From CAZWHE01 sp964633825 (GTDB taxonomy: Bacteria; Planctomycetota; B15-G4; CAYZWU01), in the NCBI GenBank assembly GCA_964633825.1, contig CAZWHE010000144.1:1-10610 (forward strand): a stretch of 10,610 bases of DNA, read 5' to 3'. A model generated the notes under the pieces. It did not search any database. It had not been told where the DNA came from and saw only the letters and a program-made list of their open reading frames with translations. How positions within the stretch are numbered: position 1 is the stretch's first letter; every line of letters begins with the position of its first letter. The position numbers and the translations under genes are program-made. This document shows positions 1 through 8,266 of the stretch, piece by piece.

Positions 1-694
1 CCACCGGTTCACGCCGGAGCGGGAAGTGGCCGCCATGGCGTCGCTCGACCTGGCGCGGGCGGCGGTCAGGATCCGGGACGCCCTCCGGATTCCGATCGTC
101 GGTTTCGACCTCGCCGGGCCGGAAGCCGGGTATCCGGCCGAACACCACATAGACGCATTCGGCTTCGCCCACAAGAAATTCCTCCACAAAACGGTCCACG
201 CCGGCGAGGCCTACGGGCCGGAGAGCATCTTCCAGGCGATCACCGATCTCCACGCCGACAGGATCGGCCACGCCTGCCACATTTTTTCGAGCGACATGAT
301 CCAGTCTTCCGAGGTGAAGAACAAAGAGGAGTACGTGGAAAGACTGGCCGAGTACATCGCCGACCGCCGCGTGACCATCGAGACCTGCCTCACCTCCAAC
401 CTCCAGACGATCCCCGAGATCACCGATCTGAAAGACCACTCCGTGGCGAAAATGCTGGAGAGGAAGATCGCCGTCACTTTCTGCACGGACAACCGGCTCG
501 TGTCACACACCGACGTGACGGGCGAGCTCAAAAAAGCTGTGACCGCCTTCGACATCGATAAAAAAAGGCTGCGCGACACGGTGATCACGGGCTTCAAGCG
601 CTCCTTCTTCCCGGGGACATACGTGGAAAAACGAAAATACGTCCGGCAGGTCATCGACTATTACAACAAGGTGGCCGCGCGCTTCGGGATTTGA
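1..694 (+). CDS. add: Adenosine deaminase, C-terminal part (5' end outside window)
   Basis: Catalyses hydrolytic deamination of adenosine (or deoxyadenosine) to inosine in the cytoplasm, for purine salvage. The frame is already open at base 2, so the gene begins upstream and the N-terminal HxH zinc ligands are not visible. Visible family motifs are GFDLAGPE (about 101-124), HAGE with the catalytic Glu (197-208), RIGHA with the conserved His (about 260-274), TSN after the Cys-Leu pair, and the zinc-ligand Asp in CTDN (about 482-493). The second Asp of the classical TDD motif is Asn here. From memory of the family, TDN is common in actinobacterial-type members, so I read this as a subfamily trait rather than damage. 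The gene ends with TGA and is followed 17 bases later by a small gene on the same strand. Related aminodeaminases acting on other purines (adenine deaminase type) cannot be fully excluded from this fragment. Confidence 0.9.
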   Translation, partial: HRFTPEREVAAMASLDLARAAVRIRDALRIPIVGFDLAGPEAGYPAEHHIDAFGFAHKKFLHKTVHAGEAYGPESIFQAITDLHADRIGHACHIFSSDMIQSSEVKNKEEYVERLAEYIADRRVTIETCLTSNLQTIPEITDLKDHSVAKMLERKIAVTFCTDNRLVSHTDVTGELKKAVTAFDIDKKRLRDTVITGFKRSFFPGTYVEKRKYVRQVIDYYNKVAARFGI

Positions 695-711
695 AGAGGA
701 CTGCGAAGAAA

Positions 712-887
712 GTGGATAAAGAGGAACTAAACCCTGAAAGATATTGGGAACACGGCTGGGACGGCCACGAGCGGGCTCAGCGTCTCCGCCTGGCGCGGAT
801 TCCCATGTCCGAAAAGCTTTCCTGGCTGGAGATGATGCATCGGATCGTGAACCACATGGCGCGCCGGCGCAATTCAAGAAAGGCTCC

Positions 888-891
<4 letters not shown>
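712..891 (+). CDS. Small conserved-looking protein of unknown function (59 aa)
   Basis: I do not recognise a named family with certainty. It is charged and probably helical, with a central WEHGWDGHERAQ segment followed by a Leu-rich stretch (SEKLSWLEMMHRIV) and a basic tail. There is no signal peptide or membrane segment. The GTG at 712 is preferred as start because AGAGGA lies at 695-700. A TTG at 691 in the same frame would overlap the adenosine deaminase stop and has no evident ribosome site. The stop overlaps the speA start in an ATGA (888-891), which argues that it is translated and coupled to speA. The pattern resembles short proteins with a W-E-x-G-W-x-G-H/LxxLxxLP-like signature that I recall only as hypothetical, so any role is unknown. 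Confidence 0.6.
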
Positions 892-2848
<1,957 letters not shown>

Positions 2849-2852
<4 letters not shown>

Positions 2853-3652
2853 CGATCCGCGATTTCGCAAAATCGGACAAGCCGCTCGTCGTGCTGACCG
2901 GCGCCGGGATCTCGGCCGAGTCGGGCATTCCGACCTTCCGCGGCCCCGAAGGTTACTGGACCGTGGGATCCACGGAATACCGGCCCGAGGAGATGGCCAC
3001 TTTCTCCATGTTTTCCCGGAACCCGATCGAGGTCTGGCAGTGGTATCTCTACCGGCTCGGCGTTTGCCGCGGAGCGGAACCGAACGCCGGGCACCGCGCC
3101 GTGGCGGAGATGGAGAAGCTTCTCGGCAGCCGCTTCCTCCTCATCACCCAGAACGTGGACGGCCTCCACCTCCGGAGCGGCAGCAGCCCGGAGCGAACCT
3201 TCCAGATCCACGGCAACATCGGCTTCATGCGCTGCGCGGCCGAGTGCACGCGCCGCGTTATCGCCGTCCCGGAGGACGTGAAGCCGAAAACCAGGGACGA
3301 GCCCCTCACCGACGCGGACCGCGAGGCCCTCCGGTGCCCGGAGTGCGGCGGTCTCGCGCGGCCCCACGTTCTCTGGTTCGACGAGTGCTACGACGAGGAG
3401 TTCTACCGCTTCAACAGCTCGATCGAGGCCGCCGGCAACGCCGGCATGCTCCTCATCGTGGGGACCTCGGGCGCAACCAACCTCCCCATGCAGGTCGGGG
3501 CGATCGCGGCGCAGCGGGGGGCGCTCCTCGTGGACGTCAACCCCGATCCCAACCCTTTCTCGGCCCTGGCGGAGCGCACGGGCGGCATCTTCCGACAAGG
3601 TCCGGCGGGCGAGATCCTGCCCCGGATCGTAGAGGAGATGAAGGGAGAGTAG
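2849..3652 (+). CDS. cobB: NAD-dependent protein deacylase, SIRT5/CobB-like (class III) sirtuin
   Basis: Removes acyl groups from protein lysines using NAD+, giving nicotinamide and O-acyl-ADP-ribose. The product is 267 aa. NAD-binding motif GAGISAESGIPTFRG spans 18-32, TQNVDGLH spans 100-107, and the catalytic His is H121 in IHGN. The four zinc cysteines are C129, C133, C163 and C166; the C-x3-C spacing of the first pair differs from the usual C-x2-C. GTSG (205-208) and VDVNP (228-232) are the C-terminal nucleotide-binding segments. Y66 and R69 form the YxxR pair that in SIRT5 and CobB recognises succinyl/malonyl/glutaryl groups, so desuccinylase activity is inferred beside deacetylation. 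ATG 2849 overlaps the speA TGA and has only a weak ribosome site, so translation is probably coupled. This is the last gene of the plus-strand cassette. Confidence 0.93.
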
Positions 3653-3654
3653 CC

Positions 3655-3677
3655 CCGTTCCGGCGGCCGGGGAACGG
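3655..3677. other. GC-rich hairpin between convergent genes
   Basis: CCGTTCC (3655-3661) can pair with GGAACGG (3671-3677) around a 9-base loop, in the 30-base gap between the converging sirtuin and selenoprotein genes. The position suits a bidirectional transcription end. Neither strand shows a U-run directly after the stem, so it is not a canonical intrinsic terminator. It could simply reflect GC-rich sequence. Confidence 0.3.
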
Positions 3678-3682
3678 CCGGG

Positions 3683-5377
3683 CTAAAAAACCGCCTTCAC
3701 GGCCCGGACCTGCCATTTCTTTTTTTCCATGACGGTGTAGGCCACCCAGAATTTCCCCTTGCTGTCGAAACAGCCGTCGGGATAGCGGGGGTTCTTCCCG
3801 GTGAGCTTGAGCCTTCGCGCTTCGCCCTGTTCGCCCGGGCCGACCCGGCGGATACAGACTTCCCACCCGCCCGACGTTTCCTGGCACCAGAGGAGATGAG
3901 GCCTCCCGTCCCGATCGAGGATGAGGCGGGGTGAACCGATCCGGCCCATGTTCACAGCGACCTCGACCTGATCGCTGAAATCGTCGGCGATCTCACCGTC
4001 TTCTCCGACATCGAGGCTGTTCAGGAAAACCGCCTTCGCGCCGTAGCCGGCCGACGCCTTGTGGCTGTTGTCCCACGCCACCCAGGGAACGCCGCCGCGC
4101 GTCACGGCGAGCGTGGGAGCGTAGTCGCGCGCCAGGCCCTCCCCGCGGAACCCGGCTGCGAGAATATCGCCCGGCTTCATCTTCTTGTCCACGTGCCGGA
4201 CGAAGATGGAGTTCTCGTCCACAGGGGGCTTGCTCGAAAGGGTTCCGTGGTAGTCCCAGGCCCAGGCGACCCAGACGCCGCCCTTCCCGTCGGCCGAGAC
4301 AACGGGGTCGGCATGGTCCTCGTAAGTCGGCACGTTTTTGGGGCTCACCTGGACCGGCTTCGACCACCCCTTTCCCGAGGAGCGGGAGAGGAAGATCTCC
4401 CGGTCACGCGAGTACTGCCCCATCACGGCCCACTCGTACCAGGCGAGCCAGACTTCGCCCTTGCCGCCCGCGCAGAGAGCGGGCGCCATGGCGTCGTCCC
4501 GGGACTTGGTCACCTGCTTCGGTTTTCCGGGCTTGCCCTTCTTCACGCGGACGACGGAGATGTCGTATCGGTCCCTGTGGTCCGACACGTAGGCCACGAC
4601 GAGGTCCCCGTTCTCCTGGGCGACGATCGCCGGCGCGTACTCGTCCGACTTCGTGGCCGCCAGGGGAACGTCTTCCCGCCATTTTCCCTCTACGAACGAC
4701 CTGAGATAGATGTCGTTCGACCCGCCTTCGTCGGTCACATAGACGAGATGAACCTCTCCGTCCGGGCCGGCGGCCAGGCGGGGCATCCTCTCGCGGACGA
4801 TTCTCTTCTCCTTCTTCACTTTCGGCGCATAGACGGTCCCCGAGTCGACAAAGGCCTTTTTCTTGAGGTTGGAGCGCTTCACCTTCGAGAGCGCCTTGTC
4901 GATCACGTCCCGGAAGTCGCTATCCTCGCCGATCCCGCCCTTGTTGAAAACACAGACGCCCTTCCCGTCGAAGACGGCCACGTTGCAGATCCCGGAGACG
5001 CGGATGATGTGCCTGTAGCGATCCAGGTTGTCTGGAACGACGGGACAGTTGAGGCGGTAATGCTTCTTGTAATGGACAATGGGAAGGTCTTCGTCCCCGC
5101 CGAGGACGAAGAAGAAAAAGACGTTCTTCTTCTCGTAGTCCTTGATGATATCCCCCGCCCTGGAGGATTCGACCTGGCAGCCCCCTCACCAGGGGATGCC
5201 GGTGAGCATCACGAGGACGGAGCCCTCGTAGTGGCTCGGATCGATCGTGTGTCCCTCCGTGTCGACGAAGGTGATACCGGTCAATTTTTTTCCCACGAAG
5301 CTCCGCTCGGGCGGCGCCTCGGCGGCGATCAGCGAAGCCGAGACGAAAACGACCGCGACAAGAAACAGATATCGCAT
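3683..5377 (-). CDS. Predicted secreted selenoprotein: thioredoxin-fold domain (UGGC) fused to a seven-bladed beta-propeller
   Basis: Reading TGA at 5188-5186 as selenocysteine gives one 564-residue protein. Residues 1-20 form a signal peptide (MRY, a hydrophobic core, then Ala-rich IAAEA), so export is expected. Residues 25-165 resemble a TlpA/thioredoxin-like domain: the strand VLVMLTGIPW is followed by U64-G65-G66-C67, exactly where WCxxC proteins carry their redox motif. FFFFVLGGDED is a second strand, and SGICNVAVFDGKG (128-140) is the loop that normally holds cis-Pro (Cys131 here). From residue 198 seven repeats of the type P-x-L-x(4)-DG-x-V-W-V-A-W begin at prolines 199, 249, 299, 358, 421, 483 and 533, as in BNR/sialidase-like propellers. 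AAGGAGGA at 5390-5383 fixes the ATG at 5377. The role is unknown; an envelope thiol/selenol oxidoreductase with a propeller for partner or ligand binding is an inference. The alternatives are a nonsense mutation or a sequencing error at the TGA. Confidence 0.78.
5155..5188 (-). promoter_or_regulatory. In-frame UGA (Sec) codon with candidate bacterial SECIS hairpin
   Basis: The minus-strand TGA at 5188-5186 is followed by a foldable segment. CUGCC (5180-5176) pairs with GGCGG (5159-5155, one G-U). On top, AGG (5175-5173) pairs with CCU (5166-5164), closing a six-base loop UCGAAU with a four-base bulge on the 3' side. The top carries GGUC, as does the E. coli fdhF SECIS, and a G lies at or next to the loop start. 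It is closer to the UGA than in fdhF. A competing GGGGG/CCUCC stem is also possible. Bacterial SECIS elements are loosely conserved, so the fold supports but does not prove Sec insertion. Confidence 0.5.
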
Positions 5378-5382
5378 GGGAT

Positions 5383-5390
5383 TCCTCCTT
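5383..5390 (-). promoter_or_regulatory. Strong Shine-Dalgarno of the selenoprotein gene
   Basis: The minus strand reads AAGGAGGA, five bases before the ATG at 5377-5375. This near-perfect site sets the start upstream of the TGA and shows that the segment coding for the signal peptide and redox motif is a genuine translation start. The downstream GTG at 4981, where a stop-terminated frame would begin, lacks this support. Confidence 0.8.
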
Positions 5391-5404
5391 CGAAAAACGG
5401 TCCG

Positions 5405-5420
5405 GCACGGTGGACCGTGC
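5405..5420. promoter_or_regulatory. 16-bp palindrome in the divergent selenoprotein/mltA control region
   Basis: GCACGGT (5405-5411) and ACCGTGC (5414-5420) form a perfect inverted repeat with a two-base spacer. It lies 28 bases from the selenoprotein start and 27 from the mltA start, and it overlaps the best -35 candidate for mltA. An operator for a dimeric regulator is plausible; a fortuitous GC palindrome cannot be excluded. Confidence 0.4.
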
Positions 5421-5438
5421 GGGTACGAATGTGATAAT
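5411..5438 (+). promoter_or_regulatory. Candidate extended -10 promoter for mltA
   Basis: TG (5430-5431), one base, then GATAAT (5433-5438) makes an extended -10 box. TGGACC at 5411-5416 is a poor -35 with a 16-base spacer. Transcription would start near 5445, only about two bases before the ATG at 5447, implying an almost leaderless mRNA. That fits the absence of a Shine-Dalgarno there. Confidence 0.4.
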
Positions 5439-5446
5439 CTTCCGTC

Positions 5447-6664
5447 ATGACGCGACAAACAGAGTTGCTCCTCCTGCTCCTCCTTCTCCTCGCGGCGGCG
5501 TGCACGACCGTGGAGAAGGAAAGACCCTTTCCCCCCGGTCCCGGGCTGGCTCTTCTCCCGGGCGAGAAGGCTCTGGTGCGGGTCGACGATCCCGGCGATC
5601 TTCCCGACTTCGCCGCGGGATTCCGGGACAAGCCCTCCCTCCTCAGGGCCGTCGGCCAATCGATACGATACATGGAAAGCCCGTCGTCGCGAAAGGAATA
5701 TCCCCAGAACGGGATCACCCACGGCCGGGCGCTCCGGAGCCTCGAGCTCTTCAGGCGCGACCTCCGCGAGTCTCGTTCTTCCGCCGAGTTCGCGGGGAAA
5801 ATCGAAAGACACTTCGACGTCTACATTTCGGCGGGGTACGACGGCCGCGGCTCCGTCCTCTACACCGGGTACTACGAGCCCGTCATCAGGGCGAGCCGGA
5901 AGAGGGCGGGGGCCTACCGCTTCCCGCTCTACCGCCTTCCCCGCGACCTCGTGAAGGACGAAAAGGGACGCGCCCTCGGCCGCCGGACGCCCCTGGGCGA
6001 CACGCTCCCTTATTACACGCGGAAAGAGATCGACGGCGGCGGCGCCCTCGAGGGGCGCGGCCTCGAGCTGGCCTGGCTCGAGAACGCCCTCGACGCTTAT
6101 GTGATCCACATCCAGGGTTCGGCCAGCCTCCTCCTCGCCGACGGAACGATCATGAAGGTCGGGTACGCCGGAAAGAACGGACACCCATACAGCAGCCTGG
6201 GCGCGGCCCTGATCAGGGATAAGAAGCTGGTGCAGACCGAGGCCTCCCTCGACAGGATCCGCGCCTGGTTCCGGAGGCATCCGGACGAGCTTTTTCCTTA
6301 TCTCTTCGAAAACAAATCCTACGTCTTTTTCACCGAGACCGACGGGGGACCGTACGGATCCATCGGCGTCGAGGTGACGCCGCGCAGGACGATCGCCACG
6401 GACAAATCGATCTTCCCGCGCGCGGCCGTCGCCTTCCTCGACACCCCCCTGCCCGCGAGGAACGGAGAGGGAGAGATCGTTGTCGAACCGTACCGCGGCT
6501 TCGCCCTCGACCAGGACACGGGCGGAGCGATCCGGTCGGCGGGAAGGGTCGACCTCTTCTTCGGGACAGGGCCCGAGGCCGAAGATCTGGCGGGCCGAAC
6601 CCGCTCCGTGGGAAGGCTGTACTATCTCTTCGCGCGGGGAGCGGACGGACAACACGCTTATTGA
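5447..6664 (+). CDS. mltA: Membrane-bound lytic murein transglycosylase A, lipoprotein
   Basis: Cleaves the MurNAc-GlcNAc bond of peptidoglycan to form 1,6-anhydromuropeptides during wall turnover. The product is 405 aa. The N-terminus has a run of nine Leu and then AAAC, so Cys19 is the probable lipidation site; the -3 residue is Ala rather than the preferred Leu, and only Arg3 gives positive charge. The MltA domain begins near residue 85 and includes VLYTGYYEP (137-145), FPLYRLP (159-165), YVIHIQGSA (218-226), the GYAGKNGHPY segment (239-248) and ENKSYVFF (288-295). The C-terminal 3D domain has DQDTGGAI (355-362) and GRVDLFFG (366-373); the conserved Asp residues here, probably D357 and D369, include the catalytic acid. 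No in-frame downstream start would retain the signal peptide, so ATG 5447 is kept although no Shine-Dalgarno is visible. It is divergent from the selenoprotein gene. Confidence 0.93.
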   Translation: MTRQTELLLLLLLLLAAACTTVEKERPFPPGPGLALLPGEKALVRVDDPGDLPDFAAGFRDKPSLLRAVGQSIRYMESPSSRKEYPQNGITHGRALRSLELFRRDLRESRSSAEFAGKIERHFDVYISAGYDGRGSVLYTGYYEPVIRASRKRAGAYRFPLYRLPRDLVKDEKGRALGRRTPLGDTLPYYTRKEIDGGGALEGRGLELAWLENALDAYVIHIQGSASLLLADGTIMKVGYAGKNGHPYSSLGAALIRDKKLVQTEASLDRIRAWFRRHPDELFPYLFENKSYVFFTETDGGPYGSIGVEVTPRRTIATDKSIFPRAAVAFLDTPLPARNGEGEIVVEPYRGFALDQDTGGAIRSAGRVDLFFGTGPEAEDLAGRTRSVGRLYYLFARGADGQHAY

Positions 6665-6685
6665 TATTCAAGGAGGGATGGTTTC

Positions 6686-6847
6686 ATGGAAAAGTGGACG
6701 TGCATCGTATGCGGCTGGGACTATGACCCGGCCCTGGGCGATCCGGCGGGCGGCATAGAGCCCGGAACGCCTTTCGAAGATCTTCCCGACGATTGGGTCT
6801 GTCCGGTCTGCAGCGTGGACAAGGAGAGTTTCGAAAAAGTCGGTTGA
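6686..6847 (+). CDS. rub: Rubredoxin
   Basis: A 53-aa one-iron electron carrier. The iron ligands are two CxxC pairs, C6/C9 and C39/C42. The family core GDPAGGIEPGTPFEDLP lies at 18-34 and DDWVCPVC at 35-42. The Gly that usually follows the second pair (CPxCG) is Ser43. ATG 6686 is fixed by AGGAGGG at 6671-6677 with an 8-base spacing; an ATG at 6678 directly after the site is out of frame. The gene lies 21 bases after mltA and 35 bases before the flavodiiron gene. Rubredoxin is the classical electron donor to flavodiiron oxygen/NO reductases, so the pair probably works as one pathway from NAD(P)H:rubredoxin reductase to O2. Confidence 0.96.
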   Translation: MEKWTCIVCGWDYDPALGDPAGGIEPGTPFEDLPDDWVCPVCSVDKESFEKVG

Positions 6848-6882
6848 GTCCGGACCGGCGCATTCTCTTTTACGAGGCAGCA

Positions 6883-8058
6883 ATGAAAGACATCAAGCTG
6901 GCCGAAGGCGTCTACTGGGTCGGTGTGATCGACTGGAACGTGAGGAACTTTCACGGGTACACCACACCGCGGGGAACGACGTACAACGCCTATCTCATCG
7001 TGGACGAGAAGGTCGCCCTCATCGACGCGGTGAAGCCCCCTTTCCGGGACGAGCTCTTTGCAAACATCAGGAGGCACATCGACCCCGCGAAGATCGATTA
7101 CGTCGTCTCCAATCACACCGAGATGGACCACTCGGGCGCCATCCCGGCTGTTGTCGACGGGGCGAAAAAGGCCGTTGTCGTCGCTTCACCCAAGGGGCAC
7201 GAGGGGCTCGACCTCCACTACGGGAGAGACTGGAACAAGCGGGTCGTCAAGACGGGGGACGAGATCAGCCTGGGAAAGCGGACGCTCCGGTTCGTCCTGA
7301 CGCCCATGGCCCACTGGCCCGACTCGATGTTCACCTACCTGCCCGAGGAGAAGATCCTCTTCTCCATGGATGTTTTCGGCCAGCACATCGGCTCGGTCGA
7401 GCGCTTCGACGACGAGCTCGGAAAAGGCACGTCCCTCATGGAGGCGAGGAAATATTACGCCAACATTTTTATGTACCTCAGCCGGCCGGTCCAAAACGCC
7501 CTGAAGGAGGCGGCCAAGCTCGACATCGACACCCTCGCCACGAGCCACGGAATCATCTGGCGCTCCCACATCGCCGATGTGACGGAAAAGTACCGCCGCT
7601 GGGCCGCCGGGGAAGCGGAGCCGCGGGCGTGCATCATCTACGACACCATGTGGAACTCCACCGAACAGCTCGCCAAGGCCGTCCTGCAGGGCCTCGAAGA
7701 GGAAGGAGTCCCGGCGCGCCTCTTTCATCTCGGCGAGTCGGATATCACCGAGATCGCGTCGGAAATCCTCGACTGCCGCGGCGTGGCCGTGGGATCGTCG
7801 ACGCTCAACAACGGCATGCTTCCCCTCGTGGCGGGATGCCTCGCCTACATCAAGGGCCTCCGCCCCGCCAACAAGAAGGGTGTTGTCTTCGGGTCGTACG
7901 GATGGAGCGGCGGCGCGTGCAAGGCGATCCTCGGGGAGCTTGCCGCATCGGGCATCGCCGTGGACCTCGATCCTCTCGAGATCAAATATCTACCGCGCCC
8001 CGACGATCTCGACAATGCGCGCCGCCTCGGGCGGGAGTTCGCCAAGAGTATCCGGTGA
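6883..8058 (+). CDS. fprA: Flavodiiron protein (rubredoxin:oxygen oxidoreductase, A-type)
   Basis: Reduces O2 to water (or NO to N2O) in the cytoplasm using electrons from rubredoxin; typical of anaerobes exposed to oxygen. The product is 391 aa, the usual length of the two-domain class. The N-terminal beta-lactamase-fold domain has the diiron ligands H78, E80, D82 and H83 (HTEMDH), H144 (MAHWPD), D163 (FSMDVFG) and H222 (SHGIIW). The flavodoxin domain starts near 249 with IIYDTMWNSTEQLA (FMN phosphate loop), then GSSTLNNGM (304-312) and VFGSYGWSGGA (335-345). There is no C-terminal rubredoxin or flavin-reductase extension, matching a separate upstream rubredoxin gene. ATG 6883 is supported by GAGG at 6874-6877; the open frame upstream overlaps rubredoxin in another frame and is a shadow. 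All metal ligands are present, so an active enzyme is expected. Confidence 0.97.
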   Translation: MKDIKLAEGVYWVGVIDWNVRNFHGYTTPRGTTYNAYLIVDEKVALIDAVKPPFRDELFANIRRHIDPAKIDYVVSNHTEMDHSGAIPAVVDGAKKAVVVASPKGHEGLDLHYGRDWNKRVVKTGDEISLGKRTLRFVLTPMAHWPDSMFTYLPEEKILFSMDVFGQHIGSVERFDDELGKGTSLMEARKYYANIFMYLSRPVQNALKEAAKLDIDTLATSHGIIWRSHIADVTEKYRRWAAGEAEPRACIIYDTMWNSTEQLAKAVLQGLEEEGVPARLFHLGESDITEIASEILDCRGVAVGSSTLNNGMLPLVAGCLAYIKGLRPANKKGVVFGSYGWSGGACKAILGELAASGIAVDLDPLEIKYLPRPDDLDNARRLGREFAKSIR

Positions 8059-8123
8059 GTGGCCGGCAGTAGAAAGAGGAACAGACGAGTGCCGTTGTCG
8101 AGATCTCGCGTGTTTCCCGACAC

Positions 8124-8152
8124 TTGAAACATGCATACGATACCCATATAAT
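8124..8152 (+). promoter_or_regulatory. Promoter P1 of the abiE operon
   Basis: TTGAAA (8124-8129), a 17-base spacer, then the perfect -10 TATAAT (8147-8152), inside AT-rich DNA. The predicted start is near 8159. Its -10 box lies inside the palindrome at 8142-8161. Confidence 0.7.
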
Positions 8153-8161
8153 TAACTGGGT
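8142..8161. promoter_or_regulatory. Operator-like palindrome IR1 over P1 -10
   Basis: ACCCA (8142-8146) and TGGGT (8157-8161) bracket the -10 and predicted start of P1. The same half-sites recur at 8216-8236. AbiEi antitoxins are known to autorepress by binding two inverted repeats in their own promoter region; this site is inferred to be one of them. Confidence 0.55.
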
Positions 8162-8197
8162 TTATTGTAATATTGTCAATTAACCTCGACGAGCGAC

Positions 8198-8226
8198 TTG
8201 ACACATAATAACAAAACCCATAATAT
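8198..8226 (+). promoter_or_regulatory. Promoter P2 of the abiE operon
   Basis: The perfect -35 TTGACA (8198-8203), an optimal 17-base spacer, then TAATAT (8221-8226). The predicted start is near 8233, about 34 bases before the preferred abiEi ATG. An in-frame TTG lies in this -35 box and is therefore not a credible start codon. Confidence 0.75.
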
Positions 8227-8236
8227 AGCTATGGGT
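8216..8236. promoter_or_regulatory. Operator-like palindrome IR2 over P2 -10
   Basis: ACCCATA (8216-8222) and TATGGGT (8230-8236) form a perfect 7-bp inverted repeat with a 7-base spacer, covering the P2 -10 and predicted start. The centre is about 74-75 bp from that of IR1. The placement implies strong repression when bound. Confidence 0.65.
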
Positions 8237-8266
8237 AACACAAAACAACATCAATGGTTACTGACA

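Noticed and set aside
482..493. TDN instead of TDD in adenosine deaminase as a lost catalytic residue
   Set aside because: As I recall, TDN is standard in a large adenosine deaminase subfamily, so it is not evidence of inactivation.
3683..4981. Stand-alone 432-aa protein starting at GTG 4981
   Set aside because: No ribosome site precedes it, it would begin in the middle of the thioredoxin fold, and the frame upstream continues to the TGA and the signal peptide.
4061..5434. 457-codon plus-strand frame opposite the selenoprotein gene
   Set aside because: Antisense shadow without domains; the minus strand carries the signal peptide, redox motif and propeller repeats.
5186..6655. 489-codon minus-strand open frame opposite mltA ending at the TGA
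   Set aside because: Only its last 64 codons are real (the selenoprotein N-terminus from ATG 5377); the rest is the antisense shadow of mltA in GC-rich DNA.
8099..8108. 10-bp palindrome CGAGATCTCG upstream of abiE
   Set aside because: Short, with no second copy and no relation to either promoter; likely chance.
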